From Clostridia bacterium (GTDB taxonomy: Bacteria > Bacillota > DSM-521 > Neomoorellales > Neomoorellaceae): a stretch of DNA of 58,489 bases. Position numbers and translations under genes: made by a program. Location: the NCBI GenBank assembly GCA_030445865.1, contig JASUSV010000007.1, positions 1 through 58,489 on the forward strand, read 5' to 3'. The notes beneath the pieces are model-generated. The model had not been told where the DNA came from and searched no databases. It saw only the letters and a list, made by a program, of their open reading frames with translations. This document shows, piece by piece, positions 17,526 to 26,236 of this stretch (its first letter is position 1; each line of letters begins with the position of its first letter).

Positions 17526-17586
17526 AAATGGGAAACCTCCTTAAACTTTTTATAATTATTACCTACCCGTGAAACTCATATGGCTG

Positions 17587-18351
17587 TCAATAAGCTTCTT
17601 TGTTCCCTCCCACCTCCCTTAACTCAGGCTCTATCATTTTTAATAATTGCTGGCGGATTTTATTGAATTGGGGTTCGGTGCGCTCGCGCGGCCGGGGCAT
17701 CTCTATAGGGACATCGGCTTTCAACCGCCCCGGCCTCCGGGTCAAGACCACCACCCGATCCGCCAGGAATACAGCTTCATCAATGCTGTGGGTGACCATA
17801 ACTACCGTCTTTTGTTCTTTAGACCAGATGCGTAACAATTCTTTTTGCAGTTCGTTTCGCGTCTGGGCATCTAGGGAACTAAAAGGCTCATCCATGAGCA
17901 AGACTTTCGGTCCGTAGGCCAGGGCTCTGGCCAGACCAGCCCGCTGGCGCATGCCCCCGGAGAGCTGCTGGGGGTAGTAATTCCCAAAGGATTTTAGTCC
18001 TACCAGTTCGAGATAAGCTTCTACTTTTTTATTTATTTCTTCCCTGGGCACCTTTTGGATTTCCAAACCAAAGGCTATATTTTTTTTGACGGTAAGCCAG
18101 GGAAACAGGGCGTCTTCTTGGAAGACAAAGCCGATCTCACCGTGCTCTACCGAAGGCGGCCGGCCATATAAAAGCACTCTACCGCTATCAGGAGTTATAA
18201 GCCCGGCAATTATTTTCAACAGGGTGGTTTTACCGCAGCCGCTCGGCCCAGTAAGGCAGACAAATTCTTGTTCGTTTACTTCAAAGGTCACATTATCCAG
18301 TACCCGCAATTCCCCGTATTTCAGCGAAACGTTTTCTACAGAAAGCGCCAA
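17587..18351 (-). CDS. ABC transporter ATP-binding protein, SsuB/TauB type
   Basis: The cytoplasmic ATPase of a nitrate/sulfonate/taurine-class importer. Walker A GPSGCGKTT, signature LSGGMRQRAG, Walker B VLLMDEP and the switch histidine (VMVTHSIDEA) are all present. The frame opens at 18375, but the better start is TTG at 18351 with ACGGAGG 8 nt ahead, giving 254 residues and a 16-nt overlap with the permease gene, a sign of translational coupling. Confidence 0.92.
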   Translation of the reverse strand: MALSVENVSLKYGELRVLDNVTFEVNEQEFVCLTGPSGCGKTTLLKIIAGLITPDSGRVLLYGRPPSVEHGEIGFVFQEDALFPWLTVKKNIAFGLEIQKVPREEINKKVEAYLELVGLKSFGNYYPQQLSGGMRQRAGLARALAYGPKVLLMDEPFSSLDAQTRNELQKELLRIWSKEQKTVVMVTHSIDEAVFLADRVVVLTRRPGRLKADVPIEMPRPRERTEPQFNKIRQQLLKMIEPELREVGGNKEAY

Positions 18352-19142
18352 GGCATGAGCCTCCGTTCCAGCCACAGCATACCCTGGTTTAAGATGTAAC
18401 CCACGGCGCCGATGGCAACTATACCGGAGAGGATTTCGGCGTTACGGCCTCCTAAGTTGTAGGCCGACCAGATGTAGTAGCCGATGCCCATTCTACCGCC
18501 AACGAATTCCGCCGCCACAATGCACATCCAGCCTACACCCAGACCTACACGGATGCCGGTAACTACGAGGGGGAGAGCTGAGGGAACCACTACTTTAAAG
18601 ATGATTTCCACGGGCTTGGCCCCGCAGGTACGGGCGGCATCCAGGTGGACCGGCTGAACTCCTTTTACTCCGGCCACAGTATTGACCAGCACCGGGAAGA
18701 AGACGCCCACAAAGACGACGAAGATCTGCACGTAAATCGTCGGCGAAGGTAGGGCGGCAAATAAGAGATAAGCGACGGGTATCCAGGCCAGGGGCGGGAT
18801 GGGGCGAAAAATTTCGATCAAGGTATTCAAGGCTGCTTCCGCGCTGCGCCACCAGCCCATTGCCAGGCCTAAGGGTATAGCCAGGATACAGCCGGCCAGC
18901 GCCCCCTCCATAACCACCTGCAAGCTGGACAGGGTTAACTCCTGGACGGTACGGCGGTAGTACGGGTCACCGGAGACTATTAGCCTTATTAACACCTTAA
19001 GTGTTTCTAAAGGCGTAGGTAATTGAAGCCAGCCCGCCCTGGCTGCCAGGTGCCAGGCAACCAAGAATAGCCCTAATGATAGAAAGCGGATTACGATATG
19101 GTGGTTTTGCTTTTTTTCGGCACCGTTAAGCAAATGACCCAT
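18336..19142 (-). CDS. ABC transporter permease, SsuC/TauC type
   Basis: A 268-residue inner-membrane subunit with about six membrane spans and the cytoplasmic EAA loop (DAARTCGAKPVEIIFKVVVP) that docks the ATPase. It begins 3 nt after the binding-protein stop and overlaps the ATPase gene. The class imports nitrate, sulfonates, taurine or related oxyanions and acids; the actual substrate cannot be read from the sequence. Confidence 0.92.
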   Translation of the reverse strand: MGHLLNGAEKKQNHHIVIRFLSLGLFLVAWHLAARAGWLQLPTPLETLKVLIRLIVSGDPYYRRTVQELTLSSLQVVMEGALAGCILAIPLGLAMGWWRSAEAALNTLIEIFRPIPPLAWIPVAYLLFAALPSPTIYVQIFVVFVGVFFPVLVNTVAGVKGVQPVHLDAARTCGAKPVEIIFKVVVPSALPLVVTGIRVGLGVGWMCIVAAEFVGGRMGIGYYIWSAYNLGGRNAEILSGIVAIGAVGYILNQGMLWLERRLMPWRFL

Positions 19143-19145
19143 AGT

Positions 19146-20192
19146 TTATTTAACCTGCACTTCTAACCCTGCCTGTTCGGCAATGCGGTCGAGCAAGAAG
19201 CCCTGGACTGTGCCTACGCCGGGAATGGCAATAGTCTTTCCGGCCAAATCTTTAATGGAGTTGATCTCTTTTTTGACCACCAGTGCCGAGCCTTCTTCAT
19301 TAGCCCCGGCGATGACCTTGATGGGGATGTTATCGTTAACCCTCTTTAAGGTTGCCGGCGCTCCTCCGAGGTAAGAAGCATCTATCTCTTTATTCTTAAA
19401 GCCTTCCATAACGGCCACACCGTTGGCAAATTCCTTGAGTTCTAAATTTTTGCCGGCAATAAGCCCCACCTGTTCGTAGTAGCCTTCTTTCTGAGCGATA
19501 TAAACGGCCAGTTCATGAAGGTCCTGGCGGAGATAACCCAGCCGCACCTTAATTTGGGAAGGGACAGGCGCGGGTTTAACGCCTTTAACACGGTCGTATA
19601 CTTCTGGGTTAAGGAACGCCTGGAAGAACTGGTCGTCATTGCTATAGCCCAGATCCTGGGGTTTTTTAACGATCAGCCCTTTTTTCTTTAATCCTTCGTA
19701 ATAATTACGGAACTCTTTCTGGTTGGGGAATTCCACGAATTTTATGGTCTTTAAGGCCTCTTTAGTCACTGCCTCGCTCTTACCGCCGAATTCCTGGGCG
19801 TACTTCAGTACTTCCCCTGCCTTTGCCGGGTCGTTGATAAAGTTTGTAGCCTGGAGGTGGGCCCAGGCTAAAGCCTGTTCTACTTCTGAAGGAATACTCG
19901 GGGCCACGGCCAGGACGCAGCAGGGGTGATTGGGCCAGAGATCTTTGGAAGAAACTAAAACCTTGCCTATCCCCTGCCCCACGGCATCGGCGTTAAAAGG
20001 CTCCCAGGCGACAAAGCCGTCAATCTCGCCGGATTTAAGCTGGTTCAACATGTTCGGGGGAGCGGTTTGGGTAACAAAGATTTTATCTTTTTGGGCAGCT
20101 GGCTTGGTACCTGGAGTACTGCAAGCTGTGATGAGTAATGTGAGAATTATCACGACCAACGCCGGTACCACAATTTTATACTTGCCTTGCAT
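19146..20192 (-). CDS. ABC substrate-binding lipoprotein, circularly permuted (NMT1/TauA-like)
   Basis: 348 residues: signal peptide with lipobox LITAC (Cys24), then two halves in the reverse of the normal order. Residues 36-205 match what is usually the C-terminal part of this family (MLNQLKSGEIDGFVAWEPF, then DLWPNHPCCVLAV). Residues 213-348 match the usual N-terminal part (IKVRLGYLRQDLHELAVYIA, EFANGVAVMEGF, AGKTIAIPGVGTVQGFLLD). The protein ends at AGLEVQVK, exactly where the first half would normally continue. The start is ATG at 20192 with AGAGAGGGG upstream; an earlier ATG at 20237 falls at the predicted transcription start. The permease and ATPase follow directly, so it is probably functional. 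Confidence 0.85.
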   Translation of the reverse strand: MQGKYKIVVPALVVIILTLLITACSTPGTKPAAQKDKIFVTQTAPPNMLNQLKSGEIDGFVAWEPFNADAVGQGIGKVLVSSKDLWPNHPCCVLAVAPSIPSEVEQALAWAHLQATNFINDPAKAGEVLKYAQEFGGKSEAVTKEALKTIKFVEFPNQKEFRNYYEGLKKKGLIVKKPQDLGYSNDDQFFQAFLNPEVYDRVKGVKPAPVPSQIKVRLGYLRQDLHELAVYIAQKEGYYEQVGLIAGKNLELKEFANGVAVMEGFKNKEIDASYLGGAPATLKRVNDNIPIKVIAGANEEGSALVVKKEINSIKDLAGKTIAIPGVGTVQGFLLDRIAEQAGLEVQVK

Positions 20193-20246
20193 ATCCCATT
20201 TTTCCCCTCTCTGGCTTTTTTCTTTAATTTCTCGCATTTACTTACT

Positions 20247-20263
20247 AGCAAGTTTTATGCCAA
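20247..20263 (-). promoter_or_regulatory. Sigma-54 (-24/-12) promoter P1, ABC/flavoprotein/LarA operon
   Basis: Minus strand TTGGCATAAAACTTGCT: GG and GC are separated by exactly 10 bp, matching TGGCAC-N5-TTGCW. Transcription should begin near 20236, 44 nt before the binding-protein start, and cover that gene through the LarA-like gene. Confidence 0.82.
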
Positions 20264-20316
20264 GGCAGGGGAGCTACTATTTCTCTCTTGTGTATCTGGA
20301 GTATCTCAAAAAAGGC

Positions 20317-20411
20317 GATGTTGACAAGCATCACCTACTTGAAAATCTTTAAAAAGAGCTGGTCCTTGAAAGCAATTTTCTGGACCATCCCTTGTGATGC
20401 ATGTCAACATC
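20317..20411 (-). promoter_or_regulatory. 18-bp inverted repeat: probable paired enhancer sites and/or atoE terminator
   Basis: Arms GATGTTGACAAGCATCAC (20317-20334) and GTGATGCATGTCAACATC (20394-20411) are inverted copies with one mismatch. Each arm is itself partly dyadic (GATG-N8-CATC). An inner TGGTCC/GGACCA pair (20360-20365, 20382-20387) lies between. On the minus strand the second arm is followed by GCC and TTTTTT, so it could end atoE transcription. The arms lie about 65 and 140 bp upstream of the P1 -24 element, centres 77 bp apart (near seven helical turns), as expected for activator sites. Both roles are inferred. Confidence 0.6.
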
Positions 20412-20429
20412 TTTACTGCTACTACGCCA

Positions 20430-21788
20430 TCACCAAAAGATTAACAGAGAACCCAAGAAAATAATGAGTGAAGCTAGGGCTATAATACTAAAATATTTTG
20501 CTACGTCTTTAACCCGTACTTCAGTAACACCGAGCCATGGCAAGAGGAAGAATAACTGAATGAGCTTGGCCCAAGCAGCACCATAACCGAAAGCCAGGAC
20601 AGTCGCAGGTATGGACGCATTAACGGCTTTGGCACCACTTAGGATAAAGTTACCTTCGACCATCCACTGGGCGCCGGTAACTGGCACTAGGAGATTAGTT
20701 ATGGCCGCCAAGATAAAGGTGGTTACTGGGTAGGTGCCGCTTGAAGAAATACCGGCCAGCCATTTTCCAATACCCTCTCCTAATCCGCTTAGATTAATTA
20801 CGCCCTGCAGGGCAGCAAACATAACTAGGATAGGTGCTACAAACCATAAAAGTTTTGTCCCCTTGGCAAAGTCTGGAGGATAATCCATAGGCTCTTTACG
20901 GATACTTATACCTAACAATAAGGCTATAAAAAGGTAGTTCTTAAGGTTTAGGTTTCCTCCACCTGAAAAGACCATTATCATAGCAATCAAAGCTACCAGG
21001 CCCATAATAACATTAAGGGTGGTCGAGCGCTCCAGCCGTTCGGCTATAACTTTAACCGGACCCCGGTCACCGCGCGACCCTTCTTCAAGCCCTTCAGCTT
21101 GAAGTTGTTCTTGGGTAAGAGGCACTCCTCCTTTGGGGTGCAACAGGTAGCAAACTATTGGTATGATAATCACCAGTAGCAGGGAAGTTATTATGTTGGC
21201 TGGCGATAAGACTGTCTGGCTTAAAGGGAGAAGTTGTATAATTTTACTGAAGAAATGCCCTTTTTCGGCTAAATATAGGGGCACTACTCCAGAAAGACCT
21301 GTTTCCCATACTACCAAGCCGGCGCAGCCGCTGGTAATAAGCAAGGAGTAGTTTACCGTTTTCCCTTTAGCATGGAGCTCTCTAGCAGTCTCGCGGGCCA
21401 GCAGGATACCGCCGATTATGCCCAGCCCCCAGTTAAACCAACTAAGAAAGATAGAGACGGCAGCTAAATATAAGGCGGCTTGCGGAGAAGACTGGGGCTT
21501 TTCGGCTAGAGATCTAATTGTTTTTTGGAAAACAGGGGTGATGGCTAGAGCATAACCGGTCAAAAAGAGGAGGATTATTTCCATAGAAAACGGGTAGAGG
21601 CTAATAAATCCCTTGCCCCAAAACTGAATAATTTCGGGAAAAGACTTGCCGGTTAAGGGACCGCTAATGATCACAAATATGATTGTCAGTATAAAGAGAA
21701 TAGTGGCTGGGTTAGGAAAAACTAATCCCAACTTTTCCTGCCAGCCTACAGCGCCTTCTTTTTTAAGCTCGACATTCCCATTGCTCAT
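20430..21788 (-). CDS. atoE: Short-chain fatty acid transporter, AtoE family (copy 2)
   Basis: A 452-residue membrane carrier with about ten hydrophobic spans. Family features include SWFNWGLGIIGG, a central GLSGVVPLYLAEKGH and NLLVPVTGAQWMVEG near residue 360. It is a close relative of the copy 18 bp upstream, indicating a tandem duplication with divergence. The expected substrate is a short-chain carboxylate such as acetoacetate or butyrate. It lies beside CoA-transferase and AtoS/AtoC-like genes. Confidence 0.88.
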   Translation of the reverse strand: MSNGNVELKKEGAVGWQEKLGLVFPNPATILFILTIIFVIISGPLTGKSFPEIIQFWGKGFISLYPFSMEIILLFLTGYALAITPVFQKTIRSLAEKPQSSPQAALYLAAVSIFLSWFNWGLGIIGGILLARETARELHAKGKTVNYSLLITSGCAGLVVWETGLSGVVPLYLAEKGHFFSKIIQLLPLSQTVLSPANIITSLLLVIIIPIVCYLLHPKGGVPLTQEQLQAEGLEEGSRGDRGPVKVIAERLERSTTLNVIMGLVALIAMIMVFSGGGNLNLKNYLFIALLLGISIRKEPMDYPPDFAKGTKLLWFVAPILVMFAALQGVINLSGLGEGIGKWLAGISSSGTYPVTTFILAAITNLLVPVTGAQWMVEGNFILSGAKAVNASIPATVLAFGYGAAWAKLIQLFFLLPWLGVTEVRVKDVAKYFSIIALASLIIFLGSLLIFW

Positions 21789-21805
21789 TTAACCTTAGCC
21801 TCCTT

Positions 21806-23170
21806 TCACCAAGGGATGAAAAGAATACCGATTGACATCACGATGAAAGAAAAAACAAAAATAACGGCTGCATATCCCATAATATCCCGAATACCGAGTC
21901 CGGCAAAACCTAAAAGCGGTAAAGCCCAGAAGGGTTGTATAAGGTTTGTCCATTCGTCACCGCAGGCGAAGGCCGTAACCGCCTGGGGTAGAGATACTCC
22001 TAAATCTTTCGCCGCCCGCATCACGATCTCGCCCTGCACCGTCCACTGGCCACCGCCCGATGGAACAAACAAATTGACTAAACCGGCACCGAGGTAAGTA
22101 AACCAGGGGTAAGTAAACGGAGTAGAAAAGCTCACAAACCAGTTGGCAATGATAGCTACCAGGCCGGAGGCTACCATAATTCCCATAATACCGCCGTAAA
22201 ACTGAAACTGCAGGAAGATAGGCGCGGCCGCCCTCACGCCCTCTTTCATGGCATTAAAGTAACTGGAAGGCCGGTAATGGAAAATTATACCCGCCACCAG
22301 CATGATAACGATAAAAATATTGAGATCAAAGGCACCGTTCCATTTTGCAAACCAGAAGTAGAGGAAGATTAAACCTATAATTGCCACTGCCGCGGAAATA
22401 ATCACGGAGTTGTTAAGGGCATCGGCAAAAGTCTTACTGCTAATTAAACCGCTGCGTTGTTCTGCAGCAGCCTCCTCTTCCATCATTTTAATAAGAGAAG
22501 GCGGCGCTTCTTTAAAATCTTTCTCCTCCGGAACCATAAAGTAAGTTACTATAGGGATAACAATAAACAGGCCGACGACAATAAACAAATTCCCGGGAGC
22601 AAAAAGGGTTTCGGAAACGGGAATTACGCCGACCAATTTCTCCAGGAAGTGGCCCTTGGTAGCCAACAACAACTGGCTGGCTCCTGAAATACCGTTATGC
22701 CAAACAGCTGTACCAAAATAAGAACCAGCTACCAAAAGCGGGTAATGTATCTTTACGCCTTTCCTGGCCATCTGTCGCGTAATTTCCCGACAGAGAAGCC
22801 CCGTCGCTACACAACCTACGCCCCAGTGGAAATACCAAAGAAGTAAGGAGCTTAGGGAAGCGAGCACGGCAGCCTGGGCAAAATTTTTCGGCAAAGCCGC
22901 TACTTTCGCCAGACCGCGCCTAAAAAGGGGTGAAGCCGACAGAGCATAACCGGTCATCATGGCCATAGAGGACTGCATAGAAAAAGTTAGCATACCCCAA
23001 AAGCCGTTACCCCAAAATTTTGCCACTTCCAAAGGCCCTTTACCGGCAATAAAAATGCCGCCGAGCATAGCCACCAGCGTTAACAACAGGCAAAAGATAA
23101 AGGCATCGGGCAGGTATCTCTGGACAATCCGCGTAAAAAAATTGCCCATGCCCCGAATAACGGCACTCAT
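21806..23170 (-). CDS. atoE: Short-chain fatty acid transporter, AtoE family (copy 1)
   Basis: A 454-residue membrane carrier. Conserved stretches include LWYFHWGVGCVATGLL, HNGISGASQLLLATKGHF and NLFVPSGGGQWTVQGEI, at positions matching copy 2. A conspicuous hydrophilic loop (KDFKEAPPSLIKMMEEEAA, about residues 216-235) separates the two halves. An AAGGAG lies 14 nt before the ATG, rather far. The 162-bp gap to the flavoprotein gene upstream contains a weak sigma-A-like TTGAGT-N16-TATAGA, so it may be read from there as well as from sigma-54 promoter P2. Confidence 0.9.
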   Translation of the reverse strand: MSAVIRGMGNFFTRIVQRYLPDAFIFCLLLTLVAMLGGIFIAGKGPLEVAKFWGNGFWGMLTFSMQSSMAMMTGYALSASPLFRRGLAKVAALPKNFAQAAVLASLSSLLLWYFHWGVGCVATGLLCREITRQMARKGVKIHYPLLVAGSYFGTAVWHNGISGASQLLLATKGHFLEKLVGVIPVSETLFAPGNLFIVVGLFIVIPIVTYFMVPEEKDFKEAPPSLIKMMEEEAAAEQRSGLISSKTFADALNNSVIISAAVAIIGLIFLYFWFAKWNGAFDLNIFIVIMLVAGIIFHYRPSSYFNAMKEGVRAAAPIFLQFQFYGGIMGIMVASGLVAIIANWFVSFSTPFTYPWFTYLGAGLVNLFVPSGGGQWTVQGEIVMRAAKDLGVSLPQAVTAFACGDEWTNLIQPFWALPLLGFAGLGIRDIMGYAAVIFVFSFIVMSIGILFIPW

Positions 23171-23332
23171 TTAGTATGTTCACGCTCCTTTGCTAAATTT
23201 AATTTAAATGACAACTATGTTTTAACATCTATATTGATTTATTCAATTTACTCAATACTCCCCTCACTCCCCTCCTTTCTTCATGATTTAAAAGACTTAA
23301 TTGTCTCTTAACACCTCCCCTCTTGCTCACAC

Positions 23333-23899
23333 TTAATACAGCATCTTTATAAGCCAACTTAGGTTCCTGGCAAAATTGCGAACCGTCCGCAACCCTTCCT
23401 CGTCACGCCATACTTCTCCCGGATCTCGCCCGAAAGCTACGTTCCAGTAGGTAGAGCCGGGCACAACCATACCGTGGTAAAGGAAAAAGTAAAGGAGCTG
23501 GGCGAGAGTAAAATTCTGGCCCGCCCGGCGGGCCACGACCAGGGCACCGCCGACTTTGCGTTCAAATGGGCGGTCGCGGGCAATGCCGAGATAGCCCGCC
23601 CGGTCTATAAAAGCCTTCATCTGGGCCGGCGCCGAGCCAAAAAATACCGGTGCAGCTAAGATTATTCCCTGGGCTTTCACCAATTTCTCGAAAAGAGGCG
23701 GAAAATCGTCATTCAACTTACATTCTTTTGCTTTTTTGCAAAAAAGGCACTCTTGGCAAGGAGTAATGTTCAGCTCCGCTAAATGAACGAGTTCGGTTTC
23801 TAGCCCCTCGCTTTGGCAAACCTTTAAGGCTTCCTGCATAATAATTTCCGTATTGCCTCCACGCCGGGGGCTACCGATAATACCAATTACCTTAGCCAT
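23333..23899 (-). CDS. NAD(P)H-dependent FMN reductase / iron-sulfur flavoprotein family
   Basis: A 188-residue flavodoxin-fold protein. The N-terminal GIIGSPRRGGNT is the FMN phosphate loop, and CQECLFCKKAKEC at about residues 48-60 is the compact cysteine motif of iron-sulfur flavoproteins, so it may bind a [4Fe-4S] cluster as well as FMN. APVFFGSAPAQMKAFIDR matches the family. It is the first gene after sigma-54 promoter P2, ahead of the two atoE genes. A role in electron transfer linked to acid metabolism is only a guess. Confidence 0.85.
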   Translation of the reverse strand: MAKVIGIIGSPRRGGNTEIIMQEALKVCQSEGLETELVHLAELNITPCQECLFCKKAKECKLNDDFPPLFEKLVKAQGIILAAPVFFGSAPAQMKAFIDRAGYLGIARDRPFERKVGGALVVARRAGQNFTLAQLLYFFLYHGMVVPGSTYWNVAFGRDPGEVWRDEEGLRTVRNFARNLSWLIKMLY

Positions 23900-23955
23900 T
23901 CATTTTAGTCCTCCATAATAACCATCAAGATATAACATCACGACAATATTTTTAA

Positions 23956-23972
23956 TGCAACTTTTATGCCAG
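23956..23972 (-). promoter_or_regulatory. Sigma-54 (-24/-12) promoter P2, flavoprotein-atoE unit
   Basis: Minus strand CTGGCATAAAAGTTGCA, with GG and GC separated by 10 bp. The predicted transcription start (about 23945) is 46 nt before the flavoprotein ATG, which has GGAGG upstream. No paired enhancer site is obvious in the 80 bp before it. Confidence 0.8.
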
Positions 23973-24055
23973 AATTGCAAAAACGGTTAATTTCAAGCCC
24001 TGGTTAACACCGACCGCTAAAAGACAATCTTTAAAAAGAATGCTTTTTCATATAA

Positions 24056-24759
24056 CTACGAAACCGAATTCGCAGTAGGACAGACCTTTCGACACTCCCA
24101 GCAGACATATAAACCAAATGTCTCGGCCGAAAAAGCCTTGGGGGGCTTATCAGGAGGTCTCCTGCAGTAAGATCTGCATTTTGCCTTATCAATTGTGCCG
24201 TCTCCCTTTATAGCTCCAGTAGGCCAGGCTCTCGCGCATACTCCACAATTTTGCATAATTTCTCGGTTAAGGGACTATCTGGAACTAAAAGAGCCTCAGT
24301 CACAACAGAACTCAACCAAACACGATTACCATAATGGGGAGTTATGGGTAAAGTATTTACTCCCATCTCCCCCAACCCTGCTAAAACAGCAGCATGTTTA
24401 TGCGAAAAGTCTCCCATGTTCTCTTCCATAAAGGGGTTTCTTGTCGGAATAGGCAGGCTATTAGAACCCTTTTGCTCCAAAAACCTAGCGAGGTCGAGGG
24501 TCACATGTTGATCAAGTCTGGCAGCAATAGAGAATACTGATCGCGTATAAATCGAAGGTTTAGTCGTAAAAAACATGGCCTCGGGCTGCTTAATAGCTAC
24601 AACTACTACCGCCTTAGCATTGGGCAACAAATCTTCAGGGCGGTGTCCAACAGGCGCCTTTTCAAATCGATCTGCCCCAGCTATACCAACGAGATCAATG
24701 CCAAGAGTATAAGCAAACTGCTTTAAAGATGCTGTTAAAGATCTGTTTTTGATTTTCAA
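24056..24759 (-). pseudogene. QueG-like double 4Fe-4S protein, frameshifted
   Basis: The first frame (TTG 24759, GGAGG immediately before) reads an N-terminal domain of the epoxyqueuosine-reductase-like iron-sulfur family, including LGIDLVGIAGADRF and AAVLAGLGEMGVNTL, up to TEKLC. There the frame is lost; the iron-sulfur part continues in another frame as NCGVCARAWPTGAIKGDG and ends VCWECRKVCPTA. The second cluster motif has Trp where ARACPTG has Cys. Two independent lesions (frameshift near 24250 and loss of a ligand cysteine) mark it as a decayed gene. Confidence 0.8.
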
Positions 24760-24815
24760 TCCCTCCTCGCCAACAGGCCGTTTATGAATTGAAAATATAG
24801 AGACTTTATACCAAG

Positions 24816-24845
24816 CAAAAATACCTGCCACCTGTGGGCAGGTAT
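24816..24845 (-). terminator. Terminator of the kinase/regulator operon
   Basis: Perfect 9-bp stem ATACCTGCC / GGCAGGTAT with a 7-nt loop, followed on the minus strand by TTTTT, starting 3 bp after the response-regulator stop. Confidence 0.9.
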
Positions 24846-24847
24846 TC

Positions 24848-26236
24848 TTACCATACATTAGCATAATCTTCCTCGGTTATCTTTAACTCCTTTATCTTCA
24901 TCTGCAGGCTCCGGGTGGAAATCTTCAAATATTTAGCTGCCCTGGTGCGGTTGCCACCGAAAAGCCGCAGGGCGGCGCAGATTTCTTTGCGCTCGAGCTC
25001 GGCTATGAATTCTGCTTTTTTATCTTTTAGGGAAACCGGCGGCGGGCCCTTTTTTTCTTCATTAACTTTCTTAAATTTGGGAGGAAGATGAACAGGTCGT
25101 ACGATCTCATCATCGTTTAAAACTACGATCTGTTCGATGACGTTTTTCAACTCCCGCACGTTGCCGGGCCAATCATAAGCTAGAAAACTCGCCATGACCT
25201 CCGGGGTAAAACCCCGGAACTTTTTATTATACTTGCGGCTAAAATCCTTTAGGAAATGATCGGCTAAAAGCTCAACATCGCCCTCTCGTTCACGCAACGG
25301 TGGCATAATGATAGGCACCACCGCCAAACGGTAAAATAAATCGGACCGGAACTCGCCGTTTTGCACCATCGTCTCCAGGTCGCGGTTGGTAGCCGAGATA
25401 ACGCGCACGTCAACAGCCACCGCTTTAGTGCCGCCCAGGCGCTCAAATTCCTTCTGCTCTAAAGCCCGCAAAAGTTTTCCTTGCAGCATCAAAGGCAGGT
25501 CGGCAATCTCGTCCAGCATCAAGGTTCCTTCATGGGCCTGCTCAAACTTGCCCGGCTTACGGCTGGTGGCGCCCGTGAAGGCGCCTTTTTCGTAACCGAA
25601 TAGCTCGCTCTCCACCAGGTTTTCGGGCATGGCGGCGCAGTTAATGGCCACAAAAGGCTTATCGCGGCGGTTGCTTAGGCGGTGGATCTCCCTGGCGACC
25701 AGTTCTTTCCCGGTACCGCTCTCGCCCAATAGTAATACATTGGCATTGGTAGGAGCTACCTTGGCAATAGTATCTAATAACTTTAAAATTTGAGGGCTTT
25801 TACCGATTATGCTTGAAGCTTCTCTCCAGGTTCCGGCTAAGAAAATATTTTTATAGGCTTCTAGGGCTTTAAGGATTGCCTTTTCGGCATCTTCCATGGC
25901 AAAAGGCTTGACTAGGTAATCAAAGGCGCCCGCCTTCATGGCCTCTACCGCATTCGGTACCGAGGCATAGGCCGTCATCATGATCACCTGGGCTTCAGGC
26001 CTTAAAGCTTTGATCTCCCGCAGGGCGGTGAGGCCGTCTATCTCCGGCATGTACAGGTCAAGCAAGACTACTTCGGGCCTTTCTCCCTGAAAAAGCTTTC
26101 GCCCCTCAGGCCAGGATTGAGCCGTGACAATTTTATATTTTTTACCGAGCGATTCCGTAAACAGCCAGCCCATATTGGGTTCATCGTCGACTACCAAAAT
26201 TTTAGCCTTGAGAGTCGCCTTCATGACAGCGCTCAC
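24848..26236 (-). CDS. NtrC-family response regulator, AtoC-like
   Basis: A 462-residue sigma-54 activator: receiver domain 1-125 (acidic pair DDE at 17-19, phospho-acceptor Asp60, Lys110), AAA+ domain (GESGTGKE, intact GAFTGA, GGTKAVAVDVRVISATNRDLE) and a Fis-type helix-turn-helix at the C-terminus (GNRTRAAKYLKISTRSLQMKI). The GTG start at 26236 has AGGAG 8 nt upstream and overlaps the kinase gene by 35 nt. By E. coli AtoSC analogy it should switch on the CoA-transferase, thiolase and carrier promoters nearby; that link is inferred from context. Confidence 0.92.
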   Translation of the reverse strand: MSAVMKATLKAKILVVDDEPNMGWLFTESLGKKYKIVTAQSWPEGRKLFQGERPEVVLLDLYMPEIDGLTALREIKALRPEAQVIMMTAYASVPNAVEAMKAGAFDYLVKPFAMEDAEKAILKALEAYKNIFLAGTWREASSIIGKSPQILKLLDTIAKVAPTNANVLLLGESGTGKELVAREIHRLSNRRDKPFVAINCAAMPENLVESELFGYEKGAFTGATSRKPGKFEQAHEGTLMLDEIADLPLMLQGKLLRALEQKEFERLGGTKAVAVDVRVISATNRDLETMVQNGEFRSDLFYRLAVVPIIMPPLREREGDVELLADHFLKDFSRKYNKKFRGFTPEVMASFLAYDWPGNVRELKNVIEQIVVLNDDEIVRPVHLPPKFKKVNEEKKGPPPVSLKDKKAEFIAELERKEICAALRLFGGNRTRAAKYLKISTRSLQMKIKELKITEEDYANVW

